Positions 28,150-37,759 are shown, numbered from the stretch's first letter. The stretch: 64,000 bases of DNA from Gammaproteobacteria bacterium (GCA_016928055.1 JAFGLM010000022.1:62001-126000); one strand, 5' to 3'. Numbers and translations are program-made. The notes: generated by a model from the letters alone, not told the origin.

Positions 28150-30948
28150 ATGTCACAAAAAACTTTGCACCATTCACTTCAGGCTCAACTTGATCAGTTT
28201 TTTAAAGGTCAAGACCCCTTACCGAACGTAGACAAAAATCTCCTGAAAGCAATAAGCGATACTTATTGGAAATCTGAACTGGATTATAAAATGCTGCAAC
28301 GCTGTCTGGAGATTAGTTCCCAGGAGTTGATGCAAGCAAACTCAGACTTGCGTGAAATTTTTAACGTTATGCCGGATCTGATGTTTCGTGTTGACAAAAG
28401 AGGCATCGTTATCGATTTTAAAGGTGGTGTGGATAACAGGCTCGGCATACCTCGATGGACCAGCGTCGGGTCTCAGTTGGAAAAATTGTTGCCGGATGAA
28501 ATTTATAAGGCCATTAAACAAACCGAACTTAAATTACAGCAGGGGCAAGAACGCCTTGGCGTCGAAGTAGCAGTGCGTAATGAAAAGGAGGAGCTATATT
28601 ACGAAGTTAGGCTTTTGCCTCTACCTGAAGATCAATTACTGCTTATCTTGCAGGATATTACCAGTCGCAAAAAGGCCGAAGAAAATATCGCGCTAACAAA
28701 TAAACGTCTCGAATTGCAGAACCAGACTTTATTTGATATCGCCATCAATCCCGCTGTTTATGCCGGCGAGATAGAAAATGCCTTTCGGGAAATTGCTGAA
28801 ACAGCCGCCAAAACACTTAATGTCGAAAGGGTCGCCATCTGGCTTTATGATGAAAAGCATACGTATATAAAATGTTTATCCCTTTACGAGCGGAGCGCGT
28901 CTCAACATAATAGTGATCAGCAAGTGTTTGTTAAAGACCATCCGGCATATTTTAAGGCTCTTGCAACAGGGAGAATTATTGCGGCACACAGTGCGCAAAC
29001 GGATCCCGTAACATCAGAATTTTTAAATGATTATCTGGTTCCAAATGGTATCACGTCGATACTAGCCGCTCCGATACGATCCGGCGGGCATTATATCGGC
29101 GTTATCTGCCATGAACACACGGGCAATCCCAGAAAGTGGACACCGGATGAACAACAATTCGCAGTATCGATGGCTGATATGGTTTCCCTTGTATACGAAA
29201 CGAATGCCAAGCAAAAAGCCCAGCAAGCGCTGCTGGAAAGTGAGGAACGATTTCGAATTTTGTCTGAATCATCAAACAGCGCGATTTTCGCATTTAGAAA
29301 AAAAATACTTTATGCCAACCCTGCGATGGAGTATTTGTCCGATTACACCGAGCAGGAATTACTTCAAAAATCAGTCAAGGATATCTTTGGCGCTGGATTC
29401 TTTAATGAAGTAAAGGAACGACTTGCTGTCGGTGTGCACCATAGCGGCGGTTATGTTCGTCGCGAATGTATGTTAACTACAAAACAGGGTGAACAACGAT
29501 GGTTATTTATAACCGTCGGTCTTGTACAGCTGCATGGAGCACCAACCTTTCTGGCCAGTGCATTTGATATTACTGAACGCAAAGTAATGGAGGAGCAATT
29601 ACGGCACCAAGCGTTTCACGATAAACTTACCGGACTTCCCAACCGCGCGCTATTTATGGATCGACTTGAGCAATGTTTAGCGTTGACCAAACGCTATCCT
29701 GAATACAAAAGCGCTGTTTTATTTCTGGACATCGACCGCTTCAAAGTCGTCAATGACAGTCTCGGTCATCTTGTTGGTGATAAATTGTTAAATAAAATAG
29801 GCAGGCGGCTGCGTAAGCAAATGCGAGAGTGTGATACAGTTGCCCGGCTCGGTGGTGACGAGTTTACTTTACTGATCGGGGATACTCAAACCGCAGAACA
29901 GGCAGCACAAATTGCAGATAGAATACAGAAAAAACTATCAAATGTTTTTGTAATAGAAGGTAACGATATATTTATAACCGCCAGTATCGGTATTGCGGTG
30001 GCGGACTCGAAATACATGCAGGCAGACCATATATTGAGGGATGCCGATATCGCAATGTATCGTGCCAAAGCGAGCGGCAAGGCCTGTCATGAGATATTTG
30101 ATTCACAAATGCACAAACGTGCACAGCAATTACAGCAATTGGAAACTGATTTGCACCGCGCAATACGAAATAAAGAGTTTGAGCTATATTACCAACCCCT
30201 CGTTTCGTTAAAAGATGGTTGCACTACCGGTTTTGAAGCATTGCTACGCTGGAATCAGAATGAAGAAGAAATATGCCCGCCCACTCAGTTTATTGCGTTA
30301 GCCGAAGAAACTGGCCTGATTATTCCGCTTGGCGATTGGGTTTTTAAGAACGCCCTTAGACAACTTTTTATATGGCAAACAGATAACCCGGATATAAATT
30401 TGTCACTGAATGTGAATTTGTCCGGCAAGCAATTCGAAAGTAATGATCTGGTAGATAACATTCGACTCAACATTCTTGAAAATAATGTTAACGCGAAAAA
30501 CTTTAAAGTCGAATTAACCGAAAGCTCAATTATTGAAAATTCTGAAGTCGCTTTGGAAAAGCTAACGAAATTAAAGGAACTTGGCGTTGAAGTGTCAATC
30601 GACGATTTTGGCACAGGATATTCATCATTAAGTTATTTGCATAAATTTCCGATCGACTCGCTAAAGATTGACCGTTCTTTTATTACTGAAATTGACGCAG
30701 GCGGGCAAAATGCCGAGATCGCCAGTGCTATAATTTCAATGGCCCATAGCCTGGGCTTGCAAGTTGTAGCAGAAGGCGTGGAAACAAAGGAACAACTGGA
30801 AGTACTTATAAAACTTCAATGCGATTTTGCACAGGGTTTTCTGTTTTCAAAACCAGTCAGCGCGGATGAAGCCACCAAAATGATAAATAGAAAATGGGCG
30901 TTGCTGCCGCAAAAACCCGCTTCCATCACATCCATAAAAAAACAGTAA
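28150..30948 (+). CDS. Multi-sensor c-di-GMP enzyme (PAS-GAF-PAS-GGDEF-EAL)
   Basis: A 932-residue cytoplasmic protein with no membrane segment. A helical N-terminus is followed by PAS (about 65-180, ending ILQDITSRKKAEE), GAF (about 200-350), a second PAS (about 365-480, ending AFDITERKVMEEQ), GGDEF (about 490-650) and EAL (about 660-915). The GGDEF motif is intact with an RxxD inhibitory site (RECD). The EAL domain has FEALLRW and DDFGTGYSSLSYLHKFP. Both activities may be retained. An AGGA site precedes the ATG. It lies between rsmG (divergent) and mnmG (convergent, 3 bases between stops), interrupting a conserved gene pair. Confidence 0.9.
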   Translation: MSQKTLHHSLQAQLDQFFKGQDPLPNVDKNLLKAISDTYWKSELDYKMLQRCLEISSQELMQANSDLREIFNVMPDLMFRVDKRGIVIDFKGGVDNRLGIPRWTSVGSQLEKLLPDEIYKAIKQTELKLQQGQERLGVEVAVRNEKEELYYEVRLLPLPEDQLLLILQDITSRKKAEENIALTNKRLELQNQTLFDIAINPAVYAGEIENAFREIAETAAKTLNVERVAIWLYDEKHTYIKCLSLYERSASQHNSDQQVFVKDHPAYFKALATGRIIAAHSAQTDPVTSEFLNDYLVPNGITSILAAPIRSGGHYIGVICHEHTGNPRKWTPDEQQFAVSMADMVSLVYETNAKQKAQQALLESEERFRILSESSNSAIFAFRKKILYANPAMEYLSDYTEQELLQKSVKDIFGAGFFNEVKERLAVGVHHSGGYVRRECMLTTKQGEQRWLFITVGLVQLHGAPTFLASAFDITERKVMEEQLRHQAFHDKLTGLPNRALFMDRLEQCLALTKRYPEYKSAVLFLDIDRFKVVNDSLGHLVGDKLLNKIGRRLRKQMRECDTVARLGGDEFTLLIGDTQTAEQAAQIADRIQKKLSNVFVIEGNDIFITASIGIAVADSKYMQADHILRDADIAMYRAKASGKACHEIFDSQMHKRAQQLQQLETDLHRAIRNKEFELYYQPLVSLKDGCTTGFEALLRWNQNEEEICPPTQFIALAEETGLIIPLGDWVFKNALRQLFIWQTDNPDINLSLNVNLSGKQFESNDLVDNIRLNILENNVNAKNFKVELTESSIIENSEVALEKLTKLKELGVEVSIDDFGTGYSSLSYLHKFPIDSLKIDRSFITEIDAGGQNAEIASAIISMAHSLGLQVVAEGVETKEQLEVLIKLQCDFAQGFLFSKPVSADEATKMINRKWALLPQKPASITSIKKQ

Positions 30949-30951
30949 ATT

Positions 30952-32862
30952 TTACCCGGCCCTAGACAAACCAGTATTTTTTTTTAAATAAATCCTTAAA
31001 ACAGAAATAGCAGCCGGTGTTATTCCGGAAATACGACTCGCTTGCCCCAGAGTTTCAGGTCGGTGTGATGAAAGCTTCTGTATGATTTCATTAGATAAGC
31101 CACGAACCTTGGAAAATTCCAGGTTGCTCGGAATAACCGTATTTTCCTGCTTTCTGGATTTGGCGATTTCATCCAATTGCCGTTCGATGTAACCGGCATA
31201 CTTAATCTGGATTTCAACTTGTTCTGTTACTTGTTTGTCCAAGTCAACAGCACTCATTCCGTCGAGACCTGAGACTATTTCATAATTTAATTCCGGGCGA
31301 CGAATTAAATCTGCTGCATTATATTCTCTTTGCAAATGGCATCCATGACGATCCGACAAATCTTTCGCGGCGGCTGTATCCGGACGGATCCAGGTTTTCA
31401 GCAGGCGCTGCATTTCGCTTTCAATTGCATCGCGCTTTTTGCAGAATGCATTCCAGCGTTGGTCATCGACCAGTCCCAGTTCGCGACCTTTTTGAGTTAA
31501 ACGCAGATCAGCGTTGTCTTCCCGCAATATCAAACGGTGCTCGGCACGACTGGTAAACATGCGATACGGTTCCTGTGTACCGCGTGTTATCAAATCATCT
31601 ACCAAAACACCAAGATAGGCTTCGTCGCGAGCCACCGTCCATGGTTCTAATTCTCGAACCTTAAGACTTGCGTTAACGCCCGCCAATAACCCCTGCGCTG
31701 CCGCCTCTTCGTAACCTGTCGTGCCATTTATTTGTCCCGCAAAATACAACCCTGATATAACCTTTGTTTCCAGTGTTGCGTGTAGGTCACGCGGATCAAA
31801 ATAATCGTACTCGATGGCATAACCAGGTCGCGTAATATGTGCATGTTCAAACCCCTCAATGGAATGAACAAAATCGTATTGAGTTTCAAACGCCAGACTG
31901 GTCGGTATGCCATTAGGATAAATTTCGTTGCTATTCAAACCTTCGGGTTCAATAAAAATTTGATGCCTTTGCTTATCCGCAAAGCGATGAATCTTATCTT
32001 CAATCGAGGGGCAATAGCGTGGCCCAACACCCTCTATTACGCCGGTGAACAATGGCGATTGGTCCAGTCCCTGGCGAATAATTTCATGTGTTCGTTCGTT
32101 GGTATACGTAATAAAGCAACTGACCTGTTGCGGGTGCTCTGCTATCGAGCCCATAAAAGAAAAAACCGGCGTTGGCGAATCTCCTGGCTGTTCCTGAAGA
32201 TTTGTAAAATCGATGCTGCGTGCGTCAATTCGTGGTGGAGTACCGGTTTTCAGCCGATCTACGCGTAATGGCAATTCACGCAAGCGACTTGCTAAAGCAA
32301 TCGACGGCGGATCTCCCGCCCGACCACCGACATGTTGTTGCAAACCAATATGGATTTTGCCACCCAGAAAAGTGCCGACCGTTAATACCACGCAAGGTGC
32401 AAAAAATTTCAAACCCATCTGGGTTACAACTCCCTTCACTTCCGTGCCCGTGACGATCAAATCGTCCACCGCTTGCTGAAAAATCTCTAGATTGGGCTGA
32501 TTTTCCAACATGCCTCGAATCGCTTTTTTGTAAAGTGACCGGTCGGCTTGAACGCGTGTTGCGCGTACTGCCGGACCCTTGCGGGCATTTAAAATCCGAA
32601 CCTGAATGCCAGCGAGATCCGCTGCATGGGCCATGGCGCCGCCCAGAGCATCGATTTCCTTAACCAGATGGCCTTTACCAATACCACCGATTGCCGGGTT
32701 ACAGCTCATCTGCCCCAGGGTTTCAATATTGTGTGTGAGCAATAATGTACGGACACCCGAACGTGCAGCAGCCAGCGCCGCTTCGGTCCCCGCATGACCG
32801 CCGCCGACGACAATAACCCCATATTGGGTGGCTTTATTAAGGCTCTCAGACATGGCGCGCAT
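30952..32862 (-). CDS. mnmG: tRNA uridine-5-carboxymethylaminomethyl(34) synthesis enzyme MnmG
   Basis: A 636-residue FAD enzyme (GidA) that with MnmE modifies U34 of tRNAs. The dinucleotide-binding motif [17 protein letters not shown] is near residues 20-36, with [22 protein letters not shown], the block [26 protein letters not shown] and a C-terminal helical domain that binds MnmE. An in-frame ATG at 32853 is an alternative start. It is separated from both usual partners: rsmG downstream by the c-di-GMP gene, and mnmE upstream by a TonB-like gene and a Pmp3-like gene. Confidence 0.97.
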   Translation of the reverse strand: MRAMSESLNKATQYGVIVVGGGHAGTEAALAAARSGVRTLLLTHNIETLGQMSCNPAIGGIGKGHLVKEIDALGGAMAHAADLAGIQVRILNARKGPAVRATRVQADRSLYKKAIRGMLENQPNLEIFQQAVDDLIVTGTEVKGVVTQMGLKFFAPCVVLTVGTFLGGKIHIGLQQHVGGRAGDPPSIALASRLRELPLRVDRLKTGTPPRIDARSIDFTNLQEQPGDSPTPVFSFMGSIAEHPQQVSCFITYTNERTHEIIRQGLDQSPLFTGVIEGVGPRYCPSIEDKIHRFADKQRHQIFIEPEGLNSNEIYPNGIPTSLAFETQYDFVHSIEGFEHAHITRPGYAIEYDYFDPRDLHATLETKVISGLYFAGQINGTTGYEEAAAQGLLAGVNASLKVRELEPWTVARDEAYLGVLVDDLITRGTQEPYRMFTSRAEHRLILREDNADLRLTQKGRELGLVDDQRWNAFCKKRDAIESEMQRLLKTWIRPDTAAAKDLSDRHGCHLQREYNAADLIRRPELNYEIVSGLDGMSAVDLDKQVTEQVEIQIKYAGYIERQLDEIAKSRKQENTVIPSNLEFSKVRGLSNEIIQKLSSHRPETLGQASRISGITPAAISVLRIYLKKNTGLSRAG

Positions 32863-32913
32863 TGTATCGAATTGCGTTAGCGTTTAAAGCGCTCCAATCC
32901 TAAATTTATCAAC

Positions 32914-32919
32914 TATACT
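32914..32919 (+). promoter_or_regulatory. Candidate -10 element of the tonB-like gene
   Basis: TATACT lies 46 bases before the tonB-like ATG. No good -35 is seen at the usual distance. If used, transcription would start near 32926 and the leader would consist almost entirely of the hairpin described at 32934-32964. Confidence 0.35.
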
Positions 32920-32933
32920 CAGGTTGTCATCGC

Positions 32934-32964
32934 CCTCCGTTTATTTTCAAAACGGAGGTTTTTT
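32934..32964 (+). promoter_or_regulatory. Leader hairpin plus T6 that buries the tonB ribosome-binding site
   Basis: CCTCCGTTT (32934-32942) pairs perfectly with AAACGGAGG (32950-32958) around a 7-base loop, and is followed directly by six T residues and the ATG at 32965. The 3' arm contains GGAGG, the only Shine-Dalgarno sequence for the gene. The structure has the form of an intrinsic terminator and also hides the ribosome-binding site, so it could attenuate transcription, block translation, or act as a temperature- or ligand-sensitive switch. No pairing alternative (anti-terminator) is evident in the short upstream sequence. Confidence 0.7.
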
Positions 32965-33573
32965 ATGTCTATTACACGCTTATCGTATTCGGCTGCCAGT
33001 GCGGGATTTATCACGCTGGCGCTGCTGGTGCTAATGGCTCTTCTAATCACGCAGCAAGAGCTTGATCTAGATGAAACGAGTCGAAAGTACACTTTCGATT
33101 TTTGGCGCATACCACAACCACTTGAACAACCTCAGCCAAAGACCCCACCTGTTAAACCAGGCCCTGTCGAAACTCCGCCCCCACCGCAACCAGTTGTATC
33201 TGGGAAAATTGATATCGCAGGCAACATCGGGGGTTATTTTTTGCCGCCTCGGACAATTGACATCGGGGACACAAATGATCAGTCAACCGGTCCCGGTCTT
33301 ATGCCACTAGTTAAGATATCTCCTGAGTATCCAGCCCGCGCAGCCACCGCCGGCATTGAGGGCTACGTCGTTGTTGAATACACGGTTACACGGCTGGGTC
33401 TGGTTATCAATCCAAGGGTGATCGAGTCCTATCCGCACGGCTATTTTGAAAGTTCAGCTCTGCGTGCGATTCAGCGTTTTCGCTATAACCCGCAGAAGGT
33501 CGATGGTGTTGCCGTCGATATGCAGGGTGTAAGACAGAAATTCACCTTTGAGCTGGAGTCAAAACAAATCTGA
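32965..33573 (+). CDS. TonB-like energy-transducer protein without ExbBD neighbours
   Basis: A 202-residue protein with the TonB layout: one N-terminal membrane helix (about 10-30), a Pro-rich periplasmic segment (about 45-72, many PP and KP pairs), and a C-terminal TonB domain (about 105-200) with ISPEYPARAATAGIEGYVVVE and the end LRAIQRFRYNPQKVDGVAVD (shown in part). It would couple the inner-membrane proton motive force to outer-membrane receptors, but no exbB, exbD or receptor gene is present in the window. Periplasmic TonB-domain proteins with other roles are also possible. Translation is probably controlled by the hairpin over its ribosome-binding site. Confidence 0.8.
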   Translation: MSITRLSYSAASAGFITLALLVLMALLITQQELDLDETSRKYTFDFWRIPQPLEQPQPKTPPVKPGPVETPPPPQPVVSGKIDIAGNIGGYFLPPRTIDIGDTNDQSTGPGLMPLVKISPEYPARAATAGIEGYVVVEYTVTRLGLVINPRVIESYPHGYFESSALRAIQRFRYNPQKVDGVAVDMQGVRQKFTFELESKQI

Positions 33574-33584
33574 CAGCCTTAAGT

Positions 33585-33613
33585 CCAACCACCCGCCGTC
33601 GGCAGGTGGTTGG
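33585..33613 (+). terminator. Probable terminator after the tonB-like gene
   Basis: CCAACCACC pairs with GGTGGTTGG, with inner GCC/GGC pairing, 12 bases after the stop codon. The following sequence is T-rich (GTCTTCTGTT) but has no run of T, so efficiency is uncertain. Confidence 0.6.
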
Positions 33614-33689
33614 GTCTTCTGTTAAACCAGGAAATTGCTGTTAAACTTCGCAGGTCGTATACGCAATCGAAATTCCTGGGGACCAGACT

Positions 33690-33950
33690 TTGGAAAGATT
33701 CTTACTAACGATACTGGCGCTGTTGCTACCGCCGGTCGCTGTTTTCGTAAAAGCGGGCCATCATTGGCAGCTATACGTTAATCTTTTTTTCTGCCTGGTG
33801 TTCTATATACCGGCCGTGGTCCATGCGGTATGGTTTGTACGACGCAAACCTCGGGCCCTTCTGCCTGAACCCGAAGATATTGATTACATGGATGCGGGTG
33901 AACAAGGCAGTACACAGTCGCCCAGAGTGGAGCCGCGTCTGGACTGGTAA
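33690..33950 (+). CDS. Pmp3/YqaE-family small membrane protein (UPF0057)
   Basis: An 86-residue protein starting at TTG with a GGGGA site upstream. Two membrane helices carry the family pattern LLPPVAVFVKAG and YIPAVVHAVWFV. The remaining 35 residues are a hydrophilic acidic tail ending in RLDW, longer than in typical Pmp3 proteins (about 55 residues). The family is linked to salt and membrane-potential stress in yeast and plants; its bacterial role is not settled. It is convergent with mnmE, 6 bases between stops. Confidence 0.75.
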   Translation: MERFLLTILALLLPPVAVFVKAGHHWQLYVNLFFCLVFYIPAVVHAVWFVRRKPRALLPEPEDIDYMDAGEQGSTQSPRVEPRLDW

Positions 33951-33956
33951 TAAAAA

Positions 33957-35306
33957 CTACTTCCCTATACAGAAACTTGAAAATATTTCACTGAGTAAAT
34001 CTTCGGAACTATGTTCGCCGGTAAGCTCGCTGAGAGCCAGCTGCGCAAGTCGCAGTTCTTCCGCTGCCAGTTCACCTGCTCGATTCGAAAGTTGTTGCGC
34101 AGCATTATCAATATTTTGTTTAACGCGTTGCAATGCCGTGATATGCCGTTTTCTGGCCAGTACAGCATTTTCACCGGTTTGTTCGTACCCCACTGATTTT
34201 TCCAAAAACTCTACCAACGCATCAATACCTTCACCTGTTTTTAAGGAAAGCCAGATATGGGTTGTATTCTCCTTCCGGGATACTTTCGCAGACCTGCCGC
34301 TTAAATCTATTTTGTTATGAATAATATCGAGTCGTTTATTGCCTGGAACAGTATCGATAATCTTTTGATCAGCATCCGTTATCCCTTTGCTGTCATCAAT
34401 TACCAGTAATACGTGATCTGCTTTATCAACTTCCTGCCAGGCGCGTCTGACTCCCTCCTGCTCGATCAAATCAACACTCTCGCGTAGGCCGGCAGTATCA
34501 ATAATATGCAAAGGCATACCGTCGATATGAATATGTTCCCGCAAGACATCGCGTGTGGTGCCGGCGATTTCTGTAACGATCGCGGTATCGCGTCCGGAAA
34601 GTCGGTTTAATAAACTGCTCTTGCCGGCGTTGGGGCTGCCGAGTATCACCACACTCATACCCTCTTTTAAGAGCTGCCCACTGCGCAGTGTTTTATTTAT
34701 TTCCGTTACCTGTTGCTGAACAGAAAGCATGCGCTGAGTTAATTCATCATCGGATAAAAAATCGATTTCCTCTTCGGGAAAATCGAGCGCTGCTTCAATA
34801 TACGTTCTTAATGCAATCAGTTGTTGTTGAAGTTGCTGTACAGTACGAGAAAACAATCCATCCAAACTGCGCGCTGCCGCTCTCATTGCCTGCGCGCTGC
34901 TACTCTCAATCAAATCTGCAACCGCCTCGGCTTGAGTCAGGTCTATTTTTTCATTTAAAAAAGCTCGCTCGGTAAACTCTCCCGGTTTCGCCAGGCGCGC
35001 ACCCAATTTCAATATATGTTGCAGCAAAATTTCCAGTAACACCGGGCCGCCATGCGCCTGCAATTCAAGCACGTGTTCGCCGGTATATGAATGAGGCGCC
35101 GAAAAAAATAGTGCGATGCCACGATCCAATAGTGCACCGTCTTCGTCGTAAAACGGTTGCAGGCTGGCAACTCTGGGCTTAAGTGTTTCCGCAAAAAGTG
35201 ACTGACAAATCTTTGGTGTTTGCGGGCCGGAGACCCGAATAATACCAATACCGCCTTTGCCAGGTGGTGTGGCAATGGCAGCAATGGTATCTGAATCGGT
35301 ATGCAT
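33957..35306 (-). CDS. mnmE: tRNA modification GTPase MnmE
   Basis: 449 residues from the ATG at 35306 (a GTG lies one codon upstream). The N-terminal folate-binding domain begins DTIAAIATPPGKGGIGIIRVSG (core). A central helical domain encloses the G domain with GSPNAGKSSLL, DTAGLRE and NKID. The C-terminus ends with the invariant Cys motif CIGK. It works with MnmG on tRNA U34. It follows yidC, which is the usual arrangement. Confidence 0.97.
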   Translation of the reverse strand: MHTDSDTIAAIATPPGKGGIGIIRVSGPQTPKICQSLFAETLKPRVASLQPFYDEDGALLDRGIALFFSAPHSYTGEHVLELQAHGGPVLLEILLQHILKLGARLAKPGEFTERAFLNEKIDLTQAEAVADLIESSSAQAMRAAARSLDGLFSRTVQQLQQQLIALRTYIEAALDFPEEEIDFLSDDELTQRMLSVQQQVTEINKTLRSGQLLKEGMSVVILGSPNAGKSSLLNRLSGRDTAIVTEIAGTTRDVLREHIHIDGMPLHIIDTAGLRESVDLIEQEGVRRAWQEVDKADHVLLVIDDSKGITDADQKIIDTVPGNKRLDIIHNKIDLSGRSAKVSRKENTTHIWLSLKTGEGIDALVEFLEKSVGYEQTGENAVLARKRHITALQRVKQNIDNAAQQLSNRAGELAAEELRLAQLALSELTGEHSSEDLLSEIFSSFCIGK

Positions 35307-35337
35307 CACGCATGATTAACGAGTTGCATAAACGGCT

Positions 35338-37005
35338 TTACTTATCAGCCAGCACTCGCCGGGTGATAAACCACTGTTGTGCAATCGTGAGTACATTATT
35401 AACCACCCAGTACAAAACCAATCCAGCCGGAAAAAATGCAAAAAAGACGGTGAAGATAAAGGGCAACAACATAAATACTTTTGCCTGAATCGGATCAACC
35501 GGGGCAGGGTTCAGCTTTTGTTGAATGAACATCGATATGCCCATAATAACCGGTAACACAAAATACGGATCCTTGGTCGATAAATCATGTATCCAGAACA
35601 TAAACGGTGCCTGCCGCAATTCAACACTTTCCAGCAGAACCCAATATAAAGCGATAAAAACCGGTATCTGAATCACCATTGGCAGGCAACCGCCCAATGG
35701 ATTGATTTTTTCCTTTTTATACAACTCCATCATGGCTTTGCTTTGGCGTTGTTTGTCATCGCCATAACGCTCTTTAATTGCAGCCATTTTGGGTTGTACT
35801 CGACGCATATTGGCCATCGAGCGGTAACTGGTCTCCGCCAATTTATAGAAAACCGCTTTGATCATTAAGGTAACAATAATGATGGCCCAGCCCCAGTTAC
35901 CCAGAAAGTCATACACTTTTTGCAGCAGCCAGAATAACGGCTGAGATATAACCGTCAAATATCCATAATCAACGGTAAGCTCAAGACCGGTTGCCAGTTT
36001 CTCAAGTTTTTTGATTATCTTTGGTCCAACGTAAAGCTTGCTGACAAATTCTGCGGATTCGCCGGTAGCGACCGTTTTTACAGTGCTCTTTAAACCCAAT
36101 ACGTAACGCTCCCCGGCAGGCGAGCCAACACCCAGACTATAAAATTGCTCTTCATCGTCGCGTTGCGGTATCCAGGCCGCCAGGAAATAATGCTGAATCA
36201 TTGCAATCCAGCCGTTTGTTATATTTCTTTTCAGTGGCTTTTCAGACAACTCCTTAAGTTCTATTTTTTCATAATGCTCATCGGGGCTATAGATTACACC
36301 GCCAGTAAAAGAGCGAGCGCCAGAAAACATGCTGCTTTTTTGTTCGACATAACTATGCTGAAGCTGCCGGTACTGCAAGCCCTGCCAAATTTGTTGTGAT
36401 CCATTTTCCACTTGATGAACAACATCAAGATCGTAATCACCTCGTTTTAAAATAAACGTTTTTGTGACTTTTAAGCCGCTGGCATCCTGCCAAAAAAATG
36501 GTACGCGCAACTCATTAGCGCCTTCAGAAAGGATGTATTGCTGCTGGTCGGTCTTATATTCAGCATAGTGATCCGGCGCCATTGCATTTTTTGCCTGTAA
36601 TCCGGATTGAGCAACGTAAAATCCTTCGTCTATCGAAAAGATATGCACCGGCTGTTCCGGGTGCTCAAGATCGATGGAGTAATCAAGCAATTCAGCACTA
36701 ACGACCGTTCCACCTTTGGGATCGATTTGTAAACGTAAAACATCAGTCTCTACTGAAATAAGATCTGCAGAAACGGATAGATCACCAGGCGATAAACTGT
36801 CGGCAACACCCGTTGATGGTGGTGCAGACGCATTTTCCAGAGTCGAGGAAAAATCGGCTTTCGGCACATCCTGCACGAGTGCTTCTTCAGAGACAGCATC
36901 CTCGGCTTGTGGCACTTTTACGCCGTAATCCTGCTGCCACGCCTGATAAATCAGTATCGAGATAAAAGCCAGAGTGATGTAACCAAACAAACGTGAGTCA
37001 ATCAT
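35338..37005 (-). CDS. yidC: Membrane protein insertase YidC
   Basis: A 555-residue inner-membrane insertase. It has an N-terminal membrane helix (residues 5-17), a large periplasmic beta domain (about 60-340) preceded by an acidic Ser/Pro linker, and five C-terminal membrane helices with NWGWAIIIVTLMIK and the hydrophilic-groove Arg in helix 2. The cytoplasmic loop MANMRRVQPKMAAIKERYGDDKQ (core) and the block NPLGGCLPMVIQIPVF (also cut) are canonical. It abuts yidD, sharing one base at the stop/start junction. Confidence 0.97.
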   Translation of the reverse strand: MIDSRLFGYITLAFISILIYQAWQQDYGVKVPQAEDAVSEEALVQDVPKADFSSTLENASAPPSTGVADSLSPGDLSVSADLISVETDVLRLQIDPKGGTVVSAELLDYSIDLEHPEQPVHIFSIDEGFYVAQSGLQAKNAMAPDHYAEYKTDQQQYILSEGANELRVPFFWQDASGLKVTKTFILKRGDYDLDVVHQVENGSQQIWQGLQYRQLQHSYVEQKSSMFSGARSFTGGVIYSPDEHYEKIELKELSEKPLKRNITNGWIAMIQHYFLAAWIPQRDDEEQFYSLGVGSPAGERYVLGLKSTVKTVATGESAEFVSKLYVGPKIIKKLEKLATGLELTVDYGYLTVISQPLFWLLQKVYDFLGNWGWAIIIVTLMIKAVFYKLAETSYRSMANMRRVQPKMAAIKERYGDDKQRQSKAMMELYKKEKINPLGGCLPMVIQIPVFIALYWVLLESVELRQAPFMFWIHDLSTKDPYFVLPVIMGISMFIQQKLNPAPVDPIQAKVFMLLPFIFTVFFAFFPAGLVLYWVVNNVLTIAQQWFITRRVLADK

Positions 37006-37268
37006 TAATTGCGAACCTTATTAATCGTTGAATATTTTTCTGGCAGCGGATCATAACCACCAGGGTGCAGCGGATGGCATTTTAAAAGTCGTTTTATCGC
37101 CAGCCAGCTGCCGTGGAAAATACCATATTGCTCCAGAGCTCTAACAGAATACTCAGAACAGCTTGGTTCGAAACGACAACAGGAAGCCAGAAAAGGACTG
37201 ATCGCGTATTGGTACAGGCGAACAAGAGCTATCGCTACTTTTCGCGGTGACTCTGTAACTTTTCCCAT
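37005..37268 (-). CDS. yidD: Membrane protein insertion efficiency factor YidD
   Basis: An 87-residue protein with the family core YQYAISPFLASCCRFEPSCSEYS and HPGGYDPLP, including the conserved Cys residues. It overlaps the 3' end of rnpA by 34 bases, the normal arrangement, and precedes yidC. It assists YidC-dependent insertion. Confidence 0.92.
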   Translation of the reverse strand: MGKVTESPRKVAIALVRLYQYAISPFLASCCRFEPSCSEYSVRALEQYGIFHGSWLAIKRLLKCHPLHPGGYDPLPEKYSTINKVRN

Positions 37269-37588
37269 AACGATATAAGTTGTTGGCCTATTTGCTGGCG
37301 ATCAAATTTGCATAGACTGGCGCGTGACAAAATAACAATATCAACACCCGAAAACCGGTTCTGGCTGAGTCGAAATTGTTCCCTGGCGAGTCGCTTGGCC
37401 AAATTACGCAGCACCGCCTGTTTGATATGCTTCTTCGAAATGGCCAGACCCAAGCGGTCGTAGTTTAAGCCATTTTCCCTGAAAAGAAGAACCAGACCGG
37501 GTGTTACGAGGCGCCGGGCCTCAGAAAATACAGAATTGTACTCGTGAGAATCTGTTAGCCGAAGCGATCTGGGGAAACCAGCGTTCAC
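37235..37588 (-). CDS. rnpA: Ribonuclease P protein component
   Basis: A 117-residue basic protein with FPRSLRLTDSHEYNSVF at the start and the RNR-like motif QAVLRNLAKRLAREQFR in the centre. It binds RNase P RNA for tRNA 5' processing. It follows rpmH by 36 bases and would be co-transcribed from the rpmH promoter. Confidence 0.95.
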   Translation of the reverse strand: MNAGFPRSLRLTDSHEYNSVFSEARRLVTPGLVLLFRENGLNYDRLGLAISKKHIKQAVLRNLAKRLAREQFRLSQNRFSGVDIVILSRASLCKFDRQQIGQQLISLWEKLQSHREK

Positions 37589-37624
37589 AATAACGCAGTA
37601 AATGCCCCGACTCGGATGAAATCT

Positions 37625-37759
37625 TTAAGCACAAAGGCGAGCACGACCCTTCGCACGACGAGCACTTAGAACGGCTCTGCCACCACGTGTTTTCATACGG
37701 GCCCGAAAGCCGTGTGTACGGGCTCTTTTCAGGGTACTGGGTTGAAAAGTTCTTTTCAT
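37625..37759 (-). CDS. rpmH: 50S ribosomal protein L34
   Basis: A 44-residue basic protein reading [20 protein letters not shown] at the start and ending GRARLCA. It is a complete match to the L34 pattern and only slightly shorter than in E. coli (46). AAGG lies at a suitable distance before the ATG. It is divergent from dnaA, with a strong promoter about 70 bases upstream. Confidence 0.97.
   Translation of the reverse strand: MKRTFQPSTLKRARTHGFRARMKTRGGRAVLSARRAKGRARLCA

Noticed and set aside
37235-37268. Frameshift suspected from the yidD-rnpA overlap
   Set aside because: This overlap is normal for these two genes, and both products are full length.
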